From JACVRW01 sp963812915 (GTDB lineage Bacteria; Actinomycetota; Thermoleophilia; Solirubrobacterales; Thermoleophilaceae): a stretch of DNA of 64,000 nt. Location: assembly GCA_963812915.1 (NCBI GenBank), contig CAWEXB010000009.1, positions 124,001 through 188,000 of the forward strand, in the 5' to 3' direction. The notes under the pieces were generated by a model that did not search any database, was not told the DNA's origin, and saw only the letters and a list, made by a program, of their open reading frames with translations. This document shows, piece by piece, positions 16,306 to 24,353 of this stretch. The first letter of the stretch is position 1; the number at the start of each line of letters is the position of its first letter. A program made the translations under genes and the position numbers.

Positions 16306-18039
16306 ATGAAGCTGCTCTCGGTGAACGTCGGGCTTCCGCGAGATGTGGCCTGGCGTGGTCGCAGCGTGAGGACGGCGATCTTCAAGTCGCCCGTGGATGG
16401 GCGGCGGCGGGTGAGGCGCCTGAACGTGGACGGCGATGGCCAGGCGGACCTCGTCGGGCACGGCGGCGAGCATCGCGCCGTGTATGTGTACGACCGGTCG
16501 GCGTACGAGCACTGGTCGGAGTTCCTCGGCCGCGACGACCTCGCCCCCGGGCACTTCGGCGAGAACTTCACCGTCGACGGGATGCCGGACGACGAGGTCT
16601 GCGTGGGGGACCGTTACCGGGTAGGCGACGCCGTGTTCGAGGTGACGCAGCCGCGCGTCACCTGTTACAAGGTCGGGCTGCGCCTTGAGGAGCCGCGCAT
16701 GCCGGCGCTGCTCTACTCGCACGGTCGTCCCGGCTTCTATCTGCGAGTGCTCGAGGAGGGCGAGGTGGGCGCGGGCGACGAGATCGAGCGCGTCGCGGTC
16801 GGGCCGCAGGCGATGAGCGTGCGCGAGATCAGCGCGTTGCTCTACCTGCCGGGGCACACTCCCGCCGGCCTGCGTCGCGCTCTCGCGATACCGGCGCTCT
16901 CTGAAGGCTGGCGGGGCTCCTTCACCGCCCTGCTGGAACAGCATGAGAAGGGAGAGGCGGGAAACCAGGGGCTTGCCGGGCCGTCCAGCCCGCCGGCCTG
17001 GCCGGGGCTGCGCCGGTTTCGCGTGGCGGCGGCCCGGCGCGAGAGCAAATCGGTCCGCTCGCTCGTGCTCGAACCGCTGGGCGGCGACGCCCTGCCCGGC
17101 TTCCTGCCCGGTCAGTTCCTGGCCCTCAAACTCGAGCCGCCGGACGCGCCCGCCGCGCTGCTGCGCTCCTACTCCCTCGCCGCGCCGGCGGACGAACGCG
17201 GCTACCGCATCGGCGTCAAGCGCGAGGACGGCGGGATGGGGAGCGCCTTCCTCCACGACGGCGTGGGCGCGGGCGACGTGCTGGAGGTCGGCGCGCCGCG
17301 CGGCGACTTCACCCTCGACGTGGACGGGACGGGGCCGGTCGTGCTGCTCAGCGCCGGCGTCGGCGTGACGCCCGTGCTCGCCATGCTGGGAGCGCTCACC
17401 CGCGCGCAAAGCGAGCGCCCGCTGTGGTGGGTTCACGGTGCGCGCAACGGCGCCGAGCACGCCTTCGCCGCCGAGGCGCGCGAGCTGCTGTCACGGCTCC
17501 CGGCGGCCCGCTCGCACGTGCGCTACAGCCGCCCGCGGCCCGCGGACCGCGTGGGTGCCGACTACGACACCGCCGGCCGGATAGACCTCGACGCCCTGGT
17601 CGATCTCGACGTCCCCCGAGACGCCGACTTCTACCTGTGCGGCCCGTCGGCCTTCCTGCGCGAGCTGACCGCCGGCCTTCTCGGTTGGGGTGCGGCGCCC
17701 GAGCGGATCCACCGCGAGGTGTTCGGACCCGAGCCGCGCGAGGATGCCCCCGACCCCCACCCACCTCCGGGGCCACCGGGTCAAGGCCCCGAGGTCGCGT
17801 TCAGCCGCTCGGCGCTGACGATCGCCTGGGACGATCGCTACGGCACCCTGCTCGAGCTGGCCGAGGCCTGCGACGTACCCGCCGACTGGTCCTGCCGCAC
17901 CGGCGTCTGCCACCGCTGCGAAAGCGGGCTCGTCGACGGCGCGGTCGACTACGACCCCGAGCCGCTCGACGATCCCGCCCCGGGACAGGCGCTCCTGTGC
18001 TGCTCGCGCCCGCGAGGGCCGGTCACGATCGACCTCTGA
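16306..18039 (+). CDS. MOSC domain - ferredoxin:NADP reductase - 2Fe-2S ferredoxin fusion protein
   Basis: The 577-residue redox protein begins 24 bp after the fusion hydrolase. Residues 1-165 are a MOSC domain (VDGDGQADLVGHGGEHRAVY, and PRVTCYKVGLRL with the Cys thought to bind molybdenum cofactor or sulfur), followed by a helical 3-alpha segment. Residues about 240-460 form a flavin reductase (LPGQFLALKLEP, RSYSLAAPAD, VVLLSAGVGVTPVLAMLGAL, FYLCGPSAF). The C-terminal 85 residues are a plant-type ferredoxin with CRTGVCHRC and a final LLCC. Proteins of this design act as self-contained reductases for N-hydroxylated or sulfur-containing substrates (YcbX/YiiM-like). Context suggests xenobiotic detoxification; the substrate is unknown. 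Confidence 0.9.
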   Translation: MKLLSVNVGLPRDVAWRGRSVRTAIFKSPVDGRRRVRRLNVDGDGQADLVGHGGEHRAVYVYDRSAYEHWSEFLGRDDLAPGHFGENFTVDGMPDDEVCVGDRYRVGDAVFEVTQPRVTCYKVGLRLEEPRMPALLYSHGRPGFYLRVLEEGEVGAGDEIERVAVGPQAMSVREISALLYLPGHTPAGLRRALAIPALSEGWRGSFTALLEQHEKGEAGNQGLAGPSSPPAWPGLRRFRVAAARRESKSVRSLVLEPLGGDALPGFLPGQFLALKLEPPDAPAALLRSYSLAAPADERGYRIGVKREDGGMGSAFLHDGVGAGDVLEVGAPRGDFTLDVDGTGPVVLLSAGVGVTPVLAMLGALTRAQSERPLWWVHGARNGAEHAFAAEARELLSRLPAARSHVRYSRPRPADRVGADYDTAGRIDLDALVDLDVPRDADFYLCGPSAFLRELTAGLLGWGAAPERIHREVFGPEPREDAPDPHPPPGPPGQGPEVAFSRSALTIAWDDRYGTLLELAEACDVPADWSCRTGVCHRCESGLVDGAVDYDPEPLDDPAPGQALLCCSRPRGPVTIDL

Positions 18040-18174
18040 GGGCGGCGCGAGCGCCGGCCATGAGAGCTCGGCACCTCACAGCCAAGGTTTGACTTCCCAA
18101 GCTGGCACCTTCTACCGTACTGCTCCCCTCGGTCTGGACTCCAACCACTCGCGTCGGACGGCGCAAGGAGCGTG

Positions 18175-18996
18175 ATGACACTCGACGGCAAGCCCCCCAT
18201 CGTCCTGGTCCATGGATTCTGGGTTACCCCGCGTAGCTGGGAGAACTGGATCAGCCATTACGAGGCCCGCGGCCACCGCGTGCTTGCTCCCGCCTATCCC
18301 GGGTTCGAGGTGGAGGTCGAGGCCCTCAACGAGGACCCGTCGCCCATCGAGGCGGTCACCGCCCCGGCGATCATCCAGCACCTCGAGGAGGTGATCGGCG
18401 AGCTCGATTCCCCGCCGATCCTGATCGGCCACTCCGCCGGCGGAACCTTCGTGCAGATCCTGCTCGATCACGGCTTCGGGGCCGCCGGGGTTGCGATCAA
18501 CTCCGCCCCCACCGAGGGCGTGCGCGCCGTTCCTCCGGCCCAGCTCAAGGCGACCTTCCCGGTGCTGAAGAACCCCGCGAACCGGCACAGGGCCGTCGGG
18601 TTCACCCATGAGCAGTGGCATTACGCCTTCACCAACACCTTCAGCGAGGACGAGTCCCGGCGTCTCTACGAGCGCTACCACATCCCGGCCTCGGGCTCGA
18701 TCTTCTGGGGCAGCGTGCTCGCCAACCTCCAGCCCGGCCATCAGGACGTCTGGGTCGACTACAAGAACGACGACCGCGCGCCGCTGCTCTTCATCTCCGG
18801 CAGCGAGGACCACCTGATGCCGCCAAAGATCCAGCAGTCGAACGCCAAGCACTACAAGTCGGACACGGTCACGGAGGTCAAGGAGTACGAGGGCCGGGCA
18901 CATCTCCTCCCCGCCCAGGAGGGCTGGGAAGAGGTGGCCGACTACGCCCTCGACTGGGCCATGAGCCACGCCCGCCCCGCCGCCGCGCCCTCCTAG
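18175..18996 (+). CDS. Alpha/beta hydrolase
   Basis: The product is about 273 residues with an alpha/beta hydrolase fold: KPPIVLVHGFWVTPRSWENW (oxyanion loop), nucleophile elbow LIGHSAGGTFVQ with catalytic Ser, and FISGSEDHLMPP with an acidic residue before the C-terminal EYEGRAHLLPAQEGW containing the catalytic His. No signal peptide is seen. An AAGGAG lies four bases before ATG 18175; GTG 18172 is an alternative. It follows the MOSC fusion on the same strand after a 130-bp gap, so it may have its own promoter. Likely an esterase or lactonase of unknown substrate. Confidence 0.85.
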   Translation: MTLDGKPPIVLVHGFWVTPRSWENWISHYEARGHRVLAPAYPGFEVEVEALNEDPSPIEAVTAPAIIQHLEEVIGELDSPPILIGHSAGGTFVQILLDHGFGAAGVAINSAPTEGVRAVPPAQLKATFPVLKNPANRHRAVGFTHEQWHYAFTNTFSEDESRRLYERYHIPASGSIFWGSVLANLQPGHQDVWVDYKNDDRAPLLFISGSEDHLMPPKIQQSNAKHYKSDTVTEVKEYEGRAHLLPAQEGWEEVADYALDWAMSHARPAAAPS

Positions 18997-19021
18997 CGGA
19001 ACCTCCCGCGGGCAGGGGCGG

Positions 19022-19813
19022 ATGAGGGACGTCCGTCTCACGCATATCGGCGGTCCGACGGTCTTGATCGAGGTCGCCGGCTGGCGCCTCCTGACCGATC
19101 CGACGTTCGACCCCCCGGGCCGCAGATACTCGTTCGGATGGGGCACGGCGTCGCGCAAGCTGACGGGACCGGCCGTCGCCGCCTCGGAGCTCGCGCCGAT
19201 CGACGCAGTGCTGCTTAGCCACGACCATCACGGCGACAACCTCGACACCGCGGGCCGTGCCCTCCTCGCGTCCGCGGGCCAGGTCGTGACCACCGCGCCC
19301 GGCGCCCGGCGGCTCGGCGGCGGCGCCCGCGGGCTCGAGGCATGGGAGACGACGCGGCTCGATACCACGGGAAGGCCGACGATCGAGATCACCGCCACGC
19401 CCTGCCGCCACGGTCCGCCGCTGAGCCTTCCGCTCGCCGGCCACGTGATCGGATTCGCGCTTCGCTGGGACGGCCAGGAGCAGGGCGTGCTCTGGATCTC
19501 GGGCGACACGGTCCTGTATGACGGCGTTCGCCGAGTGGCCGATCGGGTCGTGGTCGACACCGCCGTGCTGCACCTCGGCGGGGTGCGGTTTCCGGTGACC
19601 GGACCGCTGCGCTACTCGATGACCGCGCGACAGGCGGTCGAGTTGTGCAGCCTCATCCGGCCGCGTACGGTCATCCCTGTCCACTACGAGGGCTGGCAGC
19701 ACTTCCAGGAGAGCCAGGAGGCCATCGAGCGCGAATTCGCGTCGGCGCCCGACGACATCCGCCGGGCGGTCCGTTGGCTCCCCCTCGGCGTCGCCGTCGA
19801 GCTCGCGGCGTAG
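19022..19813 (+). CDS. Metallo-beta-lactamase fold hydrolase (UlaG-like)
   Basis: The 263-residue protein has the MBL metal motif in the form LLSHDHHGDNLD, DPTFDPPGRRYSFG near the N-terminus, LWISGDTVLYDGVR with the bridging Asp, and PVHYEGWQHF with the last His. This pattern fits the UlaG/YtkL-like group of MBL hydrolases rather than beta-lactamases proper. It starts 25 bp after the preceding hydrolase stop and is probably co-transcribed. Predicted cytoplasmic hydrolase; substrate not evident. Confidence 0.88.
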   Translation: MRDVRLTHIGGPTVLIEVAGWRLLTDPTFDPPGRRYSFGWGTASRKLTGPAVAASELAPIDAVLLSHDHHGDNLDTAGRALLASAGQVVTTAPGARRLGGGARGLEAWETTRLDTTGRPTIEITATPCRHGPPLSLPLAGHVIGFALRWDGQEQGVLWISGDTVLYDGVRRVADRVVVDTAVLHLGGVRFPVTGPLRYSMTARQAVELCSLIRPRTVIPVHYEGWQHFQESQEAIEREFASAPDDIRRAVRWLPLGVAVELAA

Positions 19814-19820
19814 TGCACTG

Positions 19821-20789
19821 CTAGGTGAGGAGGAGCGTCTTTCCGAAGACACCGCGCCGCTCGATGGCTGCGTGCGCCTGCGCGGCCTCGGCGAGCGGGA
19901 AGGTCTGCCCGATCACGGGCTTGATGCGGCCGGCCGCGGCCTCGGCGAGAGCCTCCTCCATCAGGCGCTTCCGATCAGAGGCCGGGAGCTGCACGTCCTC
20001 GATGCCGTGCATGCTCACGCCGCGACGCTTCGCCGCCGCGGGGTCGACGGCCGCAAAGCGGCCGCTGGGCGAGCCGTGCGCCGAGAACCGGCCGCCCGGA
20101 GCGATCGCAGCGAACGCGGCCTCGCCGACCCGTCCGCCAATGTTGTCGAGGATGACGTCCGCACCGTCGTCGCCGAGCGCAGCGCGGGCCTGTTCGACCC
20201 AGTCGGGCGCCTCGGAGTCGATCACGGCGTCGGCGCCGAGCTCCCGGATCCGCGCCAGCTTGCGCTCGGCGCGGGCGACCGCGACGACCCGCGCCGCCCG
20301 CGCCCGCGCGAGCTGAACCGACACGATCCCGAGCCCGCCGCTCGCGCCCACTATCAACACTCGGTCCTCGGCGCCGATCCGCATTCCCTCGAAGAGGGCC
20401 AGCGCGGTCGACCCGTCGGCCAGCAGCGCCGCCGCCTCGTGCAGGCCCAGCCCATCGGGCACGGCGGACAGCCGGTCGGCGCGAACGACGACCCGCTCCG
20501 CGTACCCGCCCTGCCCCGTGTGCGCCACGACCCGACGGCCGAGCCAGCCCGGGTCCACGCCGTCGGCCACGGCCCCCACCCGGCCGGCCACGCCGTTGCC
20601 GGGCACGTACGGGGGCGTCATGTCGAAGTACTCGCCGCCGCCGCCCTGCCGGATCATCGTCTCGACCCATAGGACGTCGGCGACCGCCACGTCGATCACG
20701 ACCTCACCCGGCCCCGCGACCGGATCCGGCGCTTCACCCGTCACCAGCACCTCGGGGGTGCCGAACCGTGTCACCAATGCCGTCCGCAT
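19821..20789 (-). CDS. Zinc-less medium-chain dehydrogenase, quinone oxidoreductase-like
   Basis: The 322-residue product begins MRTALVTRFGTPEVLVTGEA, with the family's N-terminal GroES-like fold and a Rossmann domain VLIVGASGGLGIVSVQLARA. The C-terminal FPLAEAAQAHAAIERRGVFG is typical of NADPH:quinone reductase (QOR/zeta-crystallin) proteins, and there are no structural zinc cysteines. The frame is open for another 69 codons upstream, but that part has no family similarity and the Met at 20789 is the family start. It converges with the MBL gene (7 bp between stops). Likely reduces quinones or enones using NADPH. Confidence 0.88.
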   Translation of the reverse strand: MRTALVTRFGTPEVLVTGEAPDPVAGPGEVVIDVAVADVLWVETMIRQGGGGEYFDMTPPYVPGNGVAGRVGAVADGVDPGWLGRRVVAHTGQGGYAERVVVRADRLSAVPDGLGLHEAAALLADGSTALALFEGMRIGAEDRVLIVGASGGLGIVSVQLARARAARVVAVARAERKLARIRELGADAVIDSEAPDWVEQARAALGDDGADVILDNIGGRVGEAAFAAIAPGGRFSAHGSPSGRFAAVDPAAAKRRGVSMHGIEDVQLPASDRKRLMEEALAEAAAGRIKPVIGQTFPLAEAAQAHAAIERRGVFGKTLLLT

Positions 20790-20839
20790 GGCCCGGAAGT
20801 GTGAGCCCTCAAGCGCACTTGAAGTCAAGGGGCCTGGCT

Positions 20840-22201
20840 TCAGGTCGCCAGAAAGGAGTGGACGAGCGACGCGGCCATCGCTCCTTCGCCGACGGCCGAC
20901 GCCACGCGCTTGATCGACCCGTGGCGCAGGTCCCCGGCCACGAAGACGCCCGGCCGGCTCGTCTCTAGGTGAAACGGGTCGCGATCGAGCGGCCACCCCG
21001 ATCCACCCTGCGCCCGGAGCAGGTCGGGGCCGGCGAGGACGTAACCGCGGTCGTCGAGGCGCAACCAGTCGGCGACCGGCGCCGTCAGCGGCGCGGCCCC
21101 GATGAGGACGAACATCCCGTCCGCGGGGAGGGTCGTCTGCCCGGTCGGGCTATCGACGACAACCTCCTCGAGCCATTCCCGGCCGCGGGTCTCGCTCACC
21201 GTGGTCCCGGTCAGCACGGCGATGCGACCGTGGTGCTCGATGCGATCGACGAGGTAGCGGGACATCTTGCGTTCCAGCGAGTCGGCGCGCACGAGCATCG
21301 TGACCTCCGCCCCGAAGTCTGCGAGCGAGAGGGCGGCCTGGCCGGCGGAGTTGGCCGCACCCACGAGGACCACCCGGCGGTCGCGGTAGGCGGACGCCTC
21401 GCCGGGTGCGGCGCCGTAGTGGACGCCGCGCCCGATGAGCCTGTCGACGCCCGTAGCCTCGAGCAGTCGATAGGCGACCCCGAAGGCGAGTATGACGCTG
21501 CGCGCGCGGGCGGCGGTGCGGCTCGCCAGCTCGACTTCGATCACCCCATCCGCGCCGGCGGCCGCGGCGAGCGCGCCCGCGCCGATCAGAAACTCGGCGC
21601 CGAGACGCCGGGCCTGGCGATAGGTCCGGGCGGAGAGCTCACCCCCTCCGATCCCGTTCGGAAAGCCGGGATAGTTCTCGATCCTCGAGCTCGTCCCGGC
21701 CTGTCCGCCCGGGACGTGCATCTCGATGACGAGCGTGCGCAGGCCCTCCGAGGCGGCGTAGACGGCGGCGGTGAGCCCGGCCGGCCCGGCGCCCACGATG
21801 AGCAGGTCATACAGCTCGTGCCTCGGGTGCGTGGGCAGCCCGGCGCCTCTCGCCAGGTCTGCGTGCCAGGTTCGCGACGCTCGGGCTCGCTCCAGGGTCG
21901 AGAAGTCGAGCCCGGCCGTTCGCTCGATGTATGTCGGTGGCGCCTCGAGGCGGCTCCCGTCGGCGAAGATCGCGAGCGGAAGCGAGGCCGAGTCGAGCTC
22001 CTCGTGAGGCAGCATCGCCGCCAGCGGGTCGCGATCGAGGTCGATCCAGCGCAGGGCGACGCCGTTGCGCGCCAGGAAGTCACGCGCGGAGTCGGCGGCA
22101 TCCCCAGGCCTACCGAGGAGAGTGACCGCTGGGCCGCTGGCGGGTCGGTGTGACGTGGACGAGACGGACGGCGACTGGGTATCGGCCGAGGAGGCGCTCA
22201 A
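20840..22201 (-). CDS. Thioredoxin reductase-like FAD oxidoreductase lacking the redox CxxC
   Basis: This 453-residue flavoprotein starts at TTG 22201 behind AAAGGA. Residues 1-95 form a glutaredoxin-like domain without a CxxC (VTLLGRPGDAADSARDFLAR). Residues about 130-450 have the thioredoxin reductase layout: FAD motif LLIVGAGPAGLTAAVYAA, then HVPGGQAGTSSRIENYPGFP, NAD motif VVLVGAANSAGQAALSLADF, and the C-terminal FVAGDLRHGSIKRVASAVGE. Where thioredoxin reductase has its CATC, this protein has GVHYGAAPGEA, so no disulfide exchange is possible there. Proteins of this type occur in actinobacteria, often with cyclic-nucleotide or Grx-like N-termini; their acceptor is unknown. Confidence 0.85.
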   Translation of the reverse strand: MSASSADTQSPSVSSTSHRPASGPAVTLLGRPGDAADSARDFLARNGVALRWIDLDRDPLAAMLPHEELDSASLPLAIFADGSRLEAPPTYIERTAGLDFSTLERARASRTWHADLARGAGLPTHPRHELYDLLIVGAGPAGLTAAVYAASEGLRTLVIEMHVPGGQAGTSSRIENYPGFPNGIGGGELSARTYRQARRLGAEFLIGAGALAAAAGADGVIEVELASRTAARARSVILAFGVAYRLLEATGVDRLIGRGVHYGAAPGEASAYRDRRVVLVGAANSAGQAALSLADFGAEVTMLVRADSLERKMSRYLVDRIEHHGRIAVLTGTTVSETRGREWLEEVVVDSPTGQTTLPADGMFVLIGAAPLTAPVADWLRLDDRGYVLAGPDLLRAQGGSGWPLDRDPFHLETSRPGVFVAGDLRHGSIKRVASAVGEGAMAASLVHSFLAT

Positions 22202-22222
22202 GGGATTCCTTTCGTTGGCGTG

Positions 22223-22460
22223 TCATGGCGATGCCGGCTCGAGCACGCGGGCCTCGAGAATGCGTACACCCGTCTGGTCGACTTGCTCGACCAGCCGCTG
22301 CGCGAAGGTCCGCCCACGGAGGAGCGCGACGTCGGGCGGCATCTGAGCTCGACGAACAGCAGGACACGCCTCGCGTCGACGCTCCGAAGGACCTCTCCCT
22401 CCCAGTCGTCCGCGCCGTCGAGCGCTGGTCAGCGCGGGCACTCGGCGCGGCCGCGAAACG
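22223..22460 (-). pseudogene. Frame-broken small gene upstream of the thioredoxin reductase-like gene
   Basis: No long open frame covers this stretch, yet two pieces on the minus strand have strongly GC-ending codons. One piece reads DWEGEVLRSVDARRVLLFVEL; a second, in another frame, reads MPPDVALLRGRTFAQRLVEQ, then VDQTGVRILEARVLEPASP and a stop at 22223. The two join at about 22341 if one base is added. Together they would make a protein of about 75 residues, ending 21 bp before the thioredoxin reductase-like start. No family was recognised. It could be a decayed or mis-sequenced small gene. Confidence 0.35.
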
Positions 22461-22561
22461 CTGTTGGTGATCGGGGTATGGTCGCCCACTCGTCAGGAAG
22501 ATGGTTCGCGCCTGCCCGTCCCGCCGGGGGCCGGCGGCGCTCCCGAGGCGGCCATAGCGCC

Positions 22562-22980
22562 TCATCTGGCGCTCTCCGTGTACCGGCCGGGAAGCGTGGT
22601 CAGGATCGAAAGAGCGGCAGGCGCGAGCAGCGCCCCGCCGAGGCCCTGCCGGCGCGGGCGGCGATCAGCTGCGACGACGACGAGGCGAGCCCGCCCGCCA
22701 GCGAGGCCGCCGCGAACACCACCAGCCCGGCGACGAACACCCGCCGGCGGCCCAAGAGATCGGCCAGCCGGCCCCCGAGCAGGAGGAAACCGCCGAAGGT
22801 CAGGACGTAGCCGTTGATGATCCAGGACAGGCTCTCCTGCGAAACGTCGAGCTCGGTGCCGATCGACGGCAGCGCGATGTTCATGATCGACGCGTCGAGC
22901 ACGACGACGAACTGCGCGACCGCGAGCAGCGCAAGCGCGAGCCAACGGCGCGAATCGGGAGTGGTTGTGGTGGCGGTCAG
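22562..22980 (-). pseudogene. Truncated and frameshifted MFS transporter (DHA2-like) remnant
   Basis: The remnant reads TATTTTPDSRRWLALALLAV, then the first-helix motif QFVVVLDASIMNIALPSIG, then WIINGYVLTFGGFLLLGGRL and ADLLGRRRVFVAGLVVFAAA, the N-terminal four helices of a DHA2 drug:proton antiporter. At about 22660 the frame shifts (LIAARA to QGLGGALLAPAALSILTTL) and the gene stops at 22562 after about 140 of the expected 460-plus residues. The best start by ribosome-site spacing (GAGGAGGG) is a CTG at 22980. The 3' two thirds are absent from the window, so this is a deletion remnant rather than a simple frameshift. Confidence 0.8.
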
Positions 22981-23125
22981 GAGTCCCTCCTCGGGTGCGG
23001 GTGCCGCCACCGTCCCACCAGGCGACCGTCCTCGCGTCGGCAAGAATGACCTAGACCGTCACCCCGACCCGTTCGCATGCTCACGGCGAGTCCGGCGGCG
23101 GGGCGAAGGCGTCTACGGTTCGGGA

Positions 23126-23881
23126 ATGATCGTCGCGGTGTTCGGCGACCCACACGCTCACGCCGAGGCGCTTGACGCCGTCCTCGCCGCCGCGGAGACC
23201 TCCGGCGTGCAGGAGCTCTGGTCGCTCGGAGACATGGTCGGGGGCGGCCCGGACCCGGAGTGGGCCGTGCGGCGGACGCGCGAGCGGTGCGCCGTGGCGC
23301 TTCTCGGCAATCACGACTACGGCGCGACCGGGTCGGTAGATCCTTCGCGGTTCGGGGACCCCGGGTCGCCCGGGCCCAGGTCGATCGAGCTGGCGCGCGA
23401 GCGTCTGCCCGCGGAGGACGTCGAGTGGCTGCGAACGCGCAAGCCCGCGGCGCGTCGCGACGGCGTGCAGTGCTGGCATGGCAGCCCGCGCAACGCAGTC
23501 CGCGAATACGTCGGATCGTCCAACGCAGGCGCCTGCCTCGCAGCTCAGCGCGCCGAGCTGGGACTTGTCGCGCACACACACGTCCCGGCCGCGTGGCAAC
23601 AAACGCCTCGCGGCGCCCGCGCGGCCAAGATCCGCCCCGGCGTGCCGCTGGACCTCTCCACGGGCAAGTGGCTCCTGAACCCCGGCGCGGTCGGCGCACC
23701 CGTGCCGTCGCGGCTCGGCTGGTGGAATGCGCTGGACATACAGGCCGCCGACGGGGCGTTCTGGCTGCTGCTCGACCTCGAGGAGCGCACGGCGACCTGG
23801 CGGCGCGCGCCCTACGACCCGACCCCCGCCCGCACGCGTGCCCGCGCGCTCGGTCTCGATGACGCCCAGGTCCCCAGCTGA
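23126..23881 (+). CDS. Calcineurin-like metallophosphoesterase (YfcE/Nudix-unrelated, DUF2436-like layout)
   Basis: This 251-residue phosphoesterase has the metal motifs in order: MIVAVFGDPHAHAEALDAVL (D-x-H), LWSLGDMVGGGPDPEW (GDxxxxG), ALLGNHDYGATG (GNHD), CWHGSPRNAVREY and LGLVAHTHVPAAW (H-T-H). That arrangement binds two metals and hydrolyses phosphomono- or diesters. The ATG at 23126 is the family start, since the frame upstream has no similarity. It is divergent from the MFS remnant. The substrate is unknown; the family subgroup is uncertain. Confidence 0.88.
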   Translation: MIVAVFGDPHAHAEALDAVLAAAETSGVQELWSLGDMVGGGPDPEWAVRRTRERCAVALLGNHDYGATGSVDPSRFGDPGSPGPRSIELARERLPAEDVEWLRTRKPAARRDGVQCWHGSPRNAVREYVGSSNAGACLAAQRAELGLVAHTHVPAAWQQTPRGARAAKIRPGVPLDLSTGKWLLNPGAVGAPVPSRLGWWNALDIQAADGAFWLLLDLEERTATWRRAPYDPTPARTRARALGLDDAQVPS

Positions 23882-23917
23882 GGAGCAGCGGTGTCAGCGT
23901 CGGCTCCCGCTGCTCGT

Positions 23918-24343
23918 CTATGGCGGCAACCCGGCGGCCTTGCGCGCACTCTCAGGTTCGGCAAAAGAGTCGACGCGGACGACCCGTCCATCGCGGACGG
24001 TCAAGAGCGATGATCGGGTCTCATCGACTTCGAGCTCGTGCGTCCGGCCGACGATGTGCACGACGACCGCTACCTGATCACCGGCGTCGTAGAAGCTCAG
24101 CGGCTCGACCCTGTAGCTCTCCCAAGCCGAGAGGAAGTCGCCCCAGTAGCGCCGTACGCCAGCGAAGCCTCGGTAGGTGTCGACGGCAAGCAACGACTCA
24201 GTTACCGGGACCCACTCGATCCCTGGGTCCAAGAAGCGACTGAGAGCGTCATCGGTGAAACGCTGCTCGAACTCTTGCGGGGAGCCCTCGCTCGCAAGCG
24301 CCGCGTAGAGACGGCGGACCAGCTCGACGTTCTCCCGTGACAC
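23918..24343 (-). CDS. SnoaL-like / NTF2-fold protein
   Basis: The 141-residue protein begins at GTG 24343 with MSRENVELVRRLYAALASEG and continues with FLDPGIEWVPVTES and YRGFAGVRRYWGDFLSAWES, the pattern of actinobacterial SnoaL-like polyketide cyclase/NTF2 proteins. It ends with SLLTVRDGRVVRVDSFAEPE. These small cone-shaped proteins bind hydrophobic ligands, and their enzymatic roles are seldom known. It follows the redoxin gene by 10 bp and is probably its operon partner. No ribosome site is seen, in line with coupling to the upstream gene. Confidence 0.85.
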   Translation of the reverse strand: MSRENVELVRRLYAALASEGSPQEFEQRFTDDALSRFLDPGIEWVPVTESLLAVDTYRGFAGVRRYWGDFLSAWESYRVEPLSFYDAGDQVAVVVHIVGRTHELEVDETRSSLLTVRDGRVVRVDSFAEPESARKAAGLPP

Positions 24344-24353
24344 CGCGTTCCGG

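Noticed and set aside
14677..17460. Very long minus-strand open frame (927 codons) opposite the hydrolase-reductase and MOSC genes
   Set aside because: Antisense frame of GC-rich coding DNA. It has no family motif and low-complexity His/Arg/Glu content, whereas the plus-strand genes are clearly conserved.
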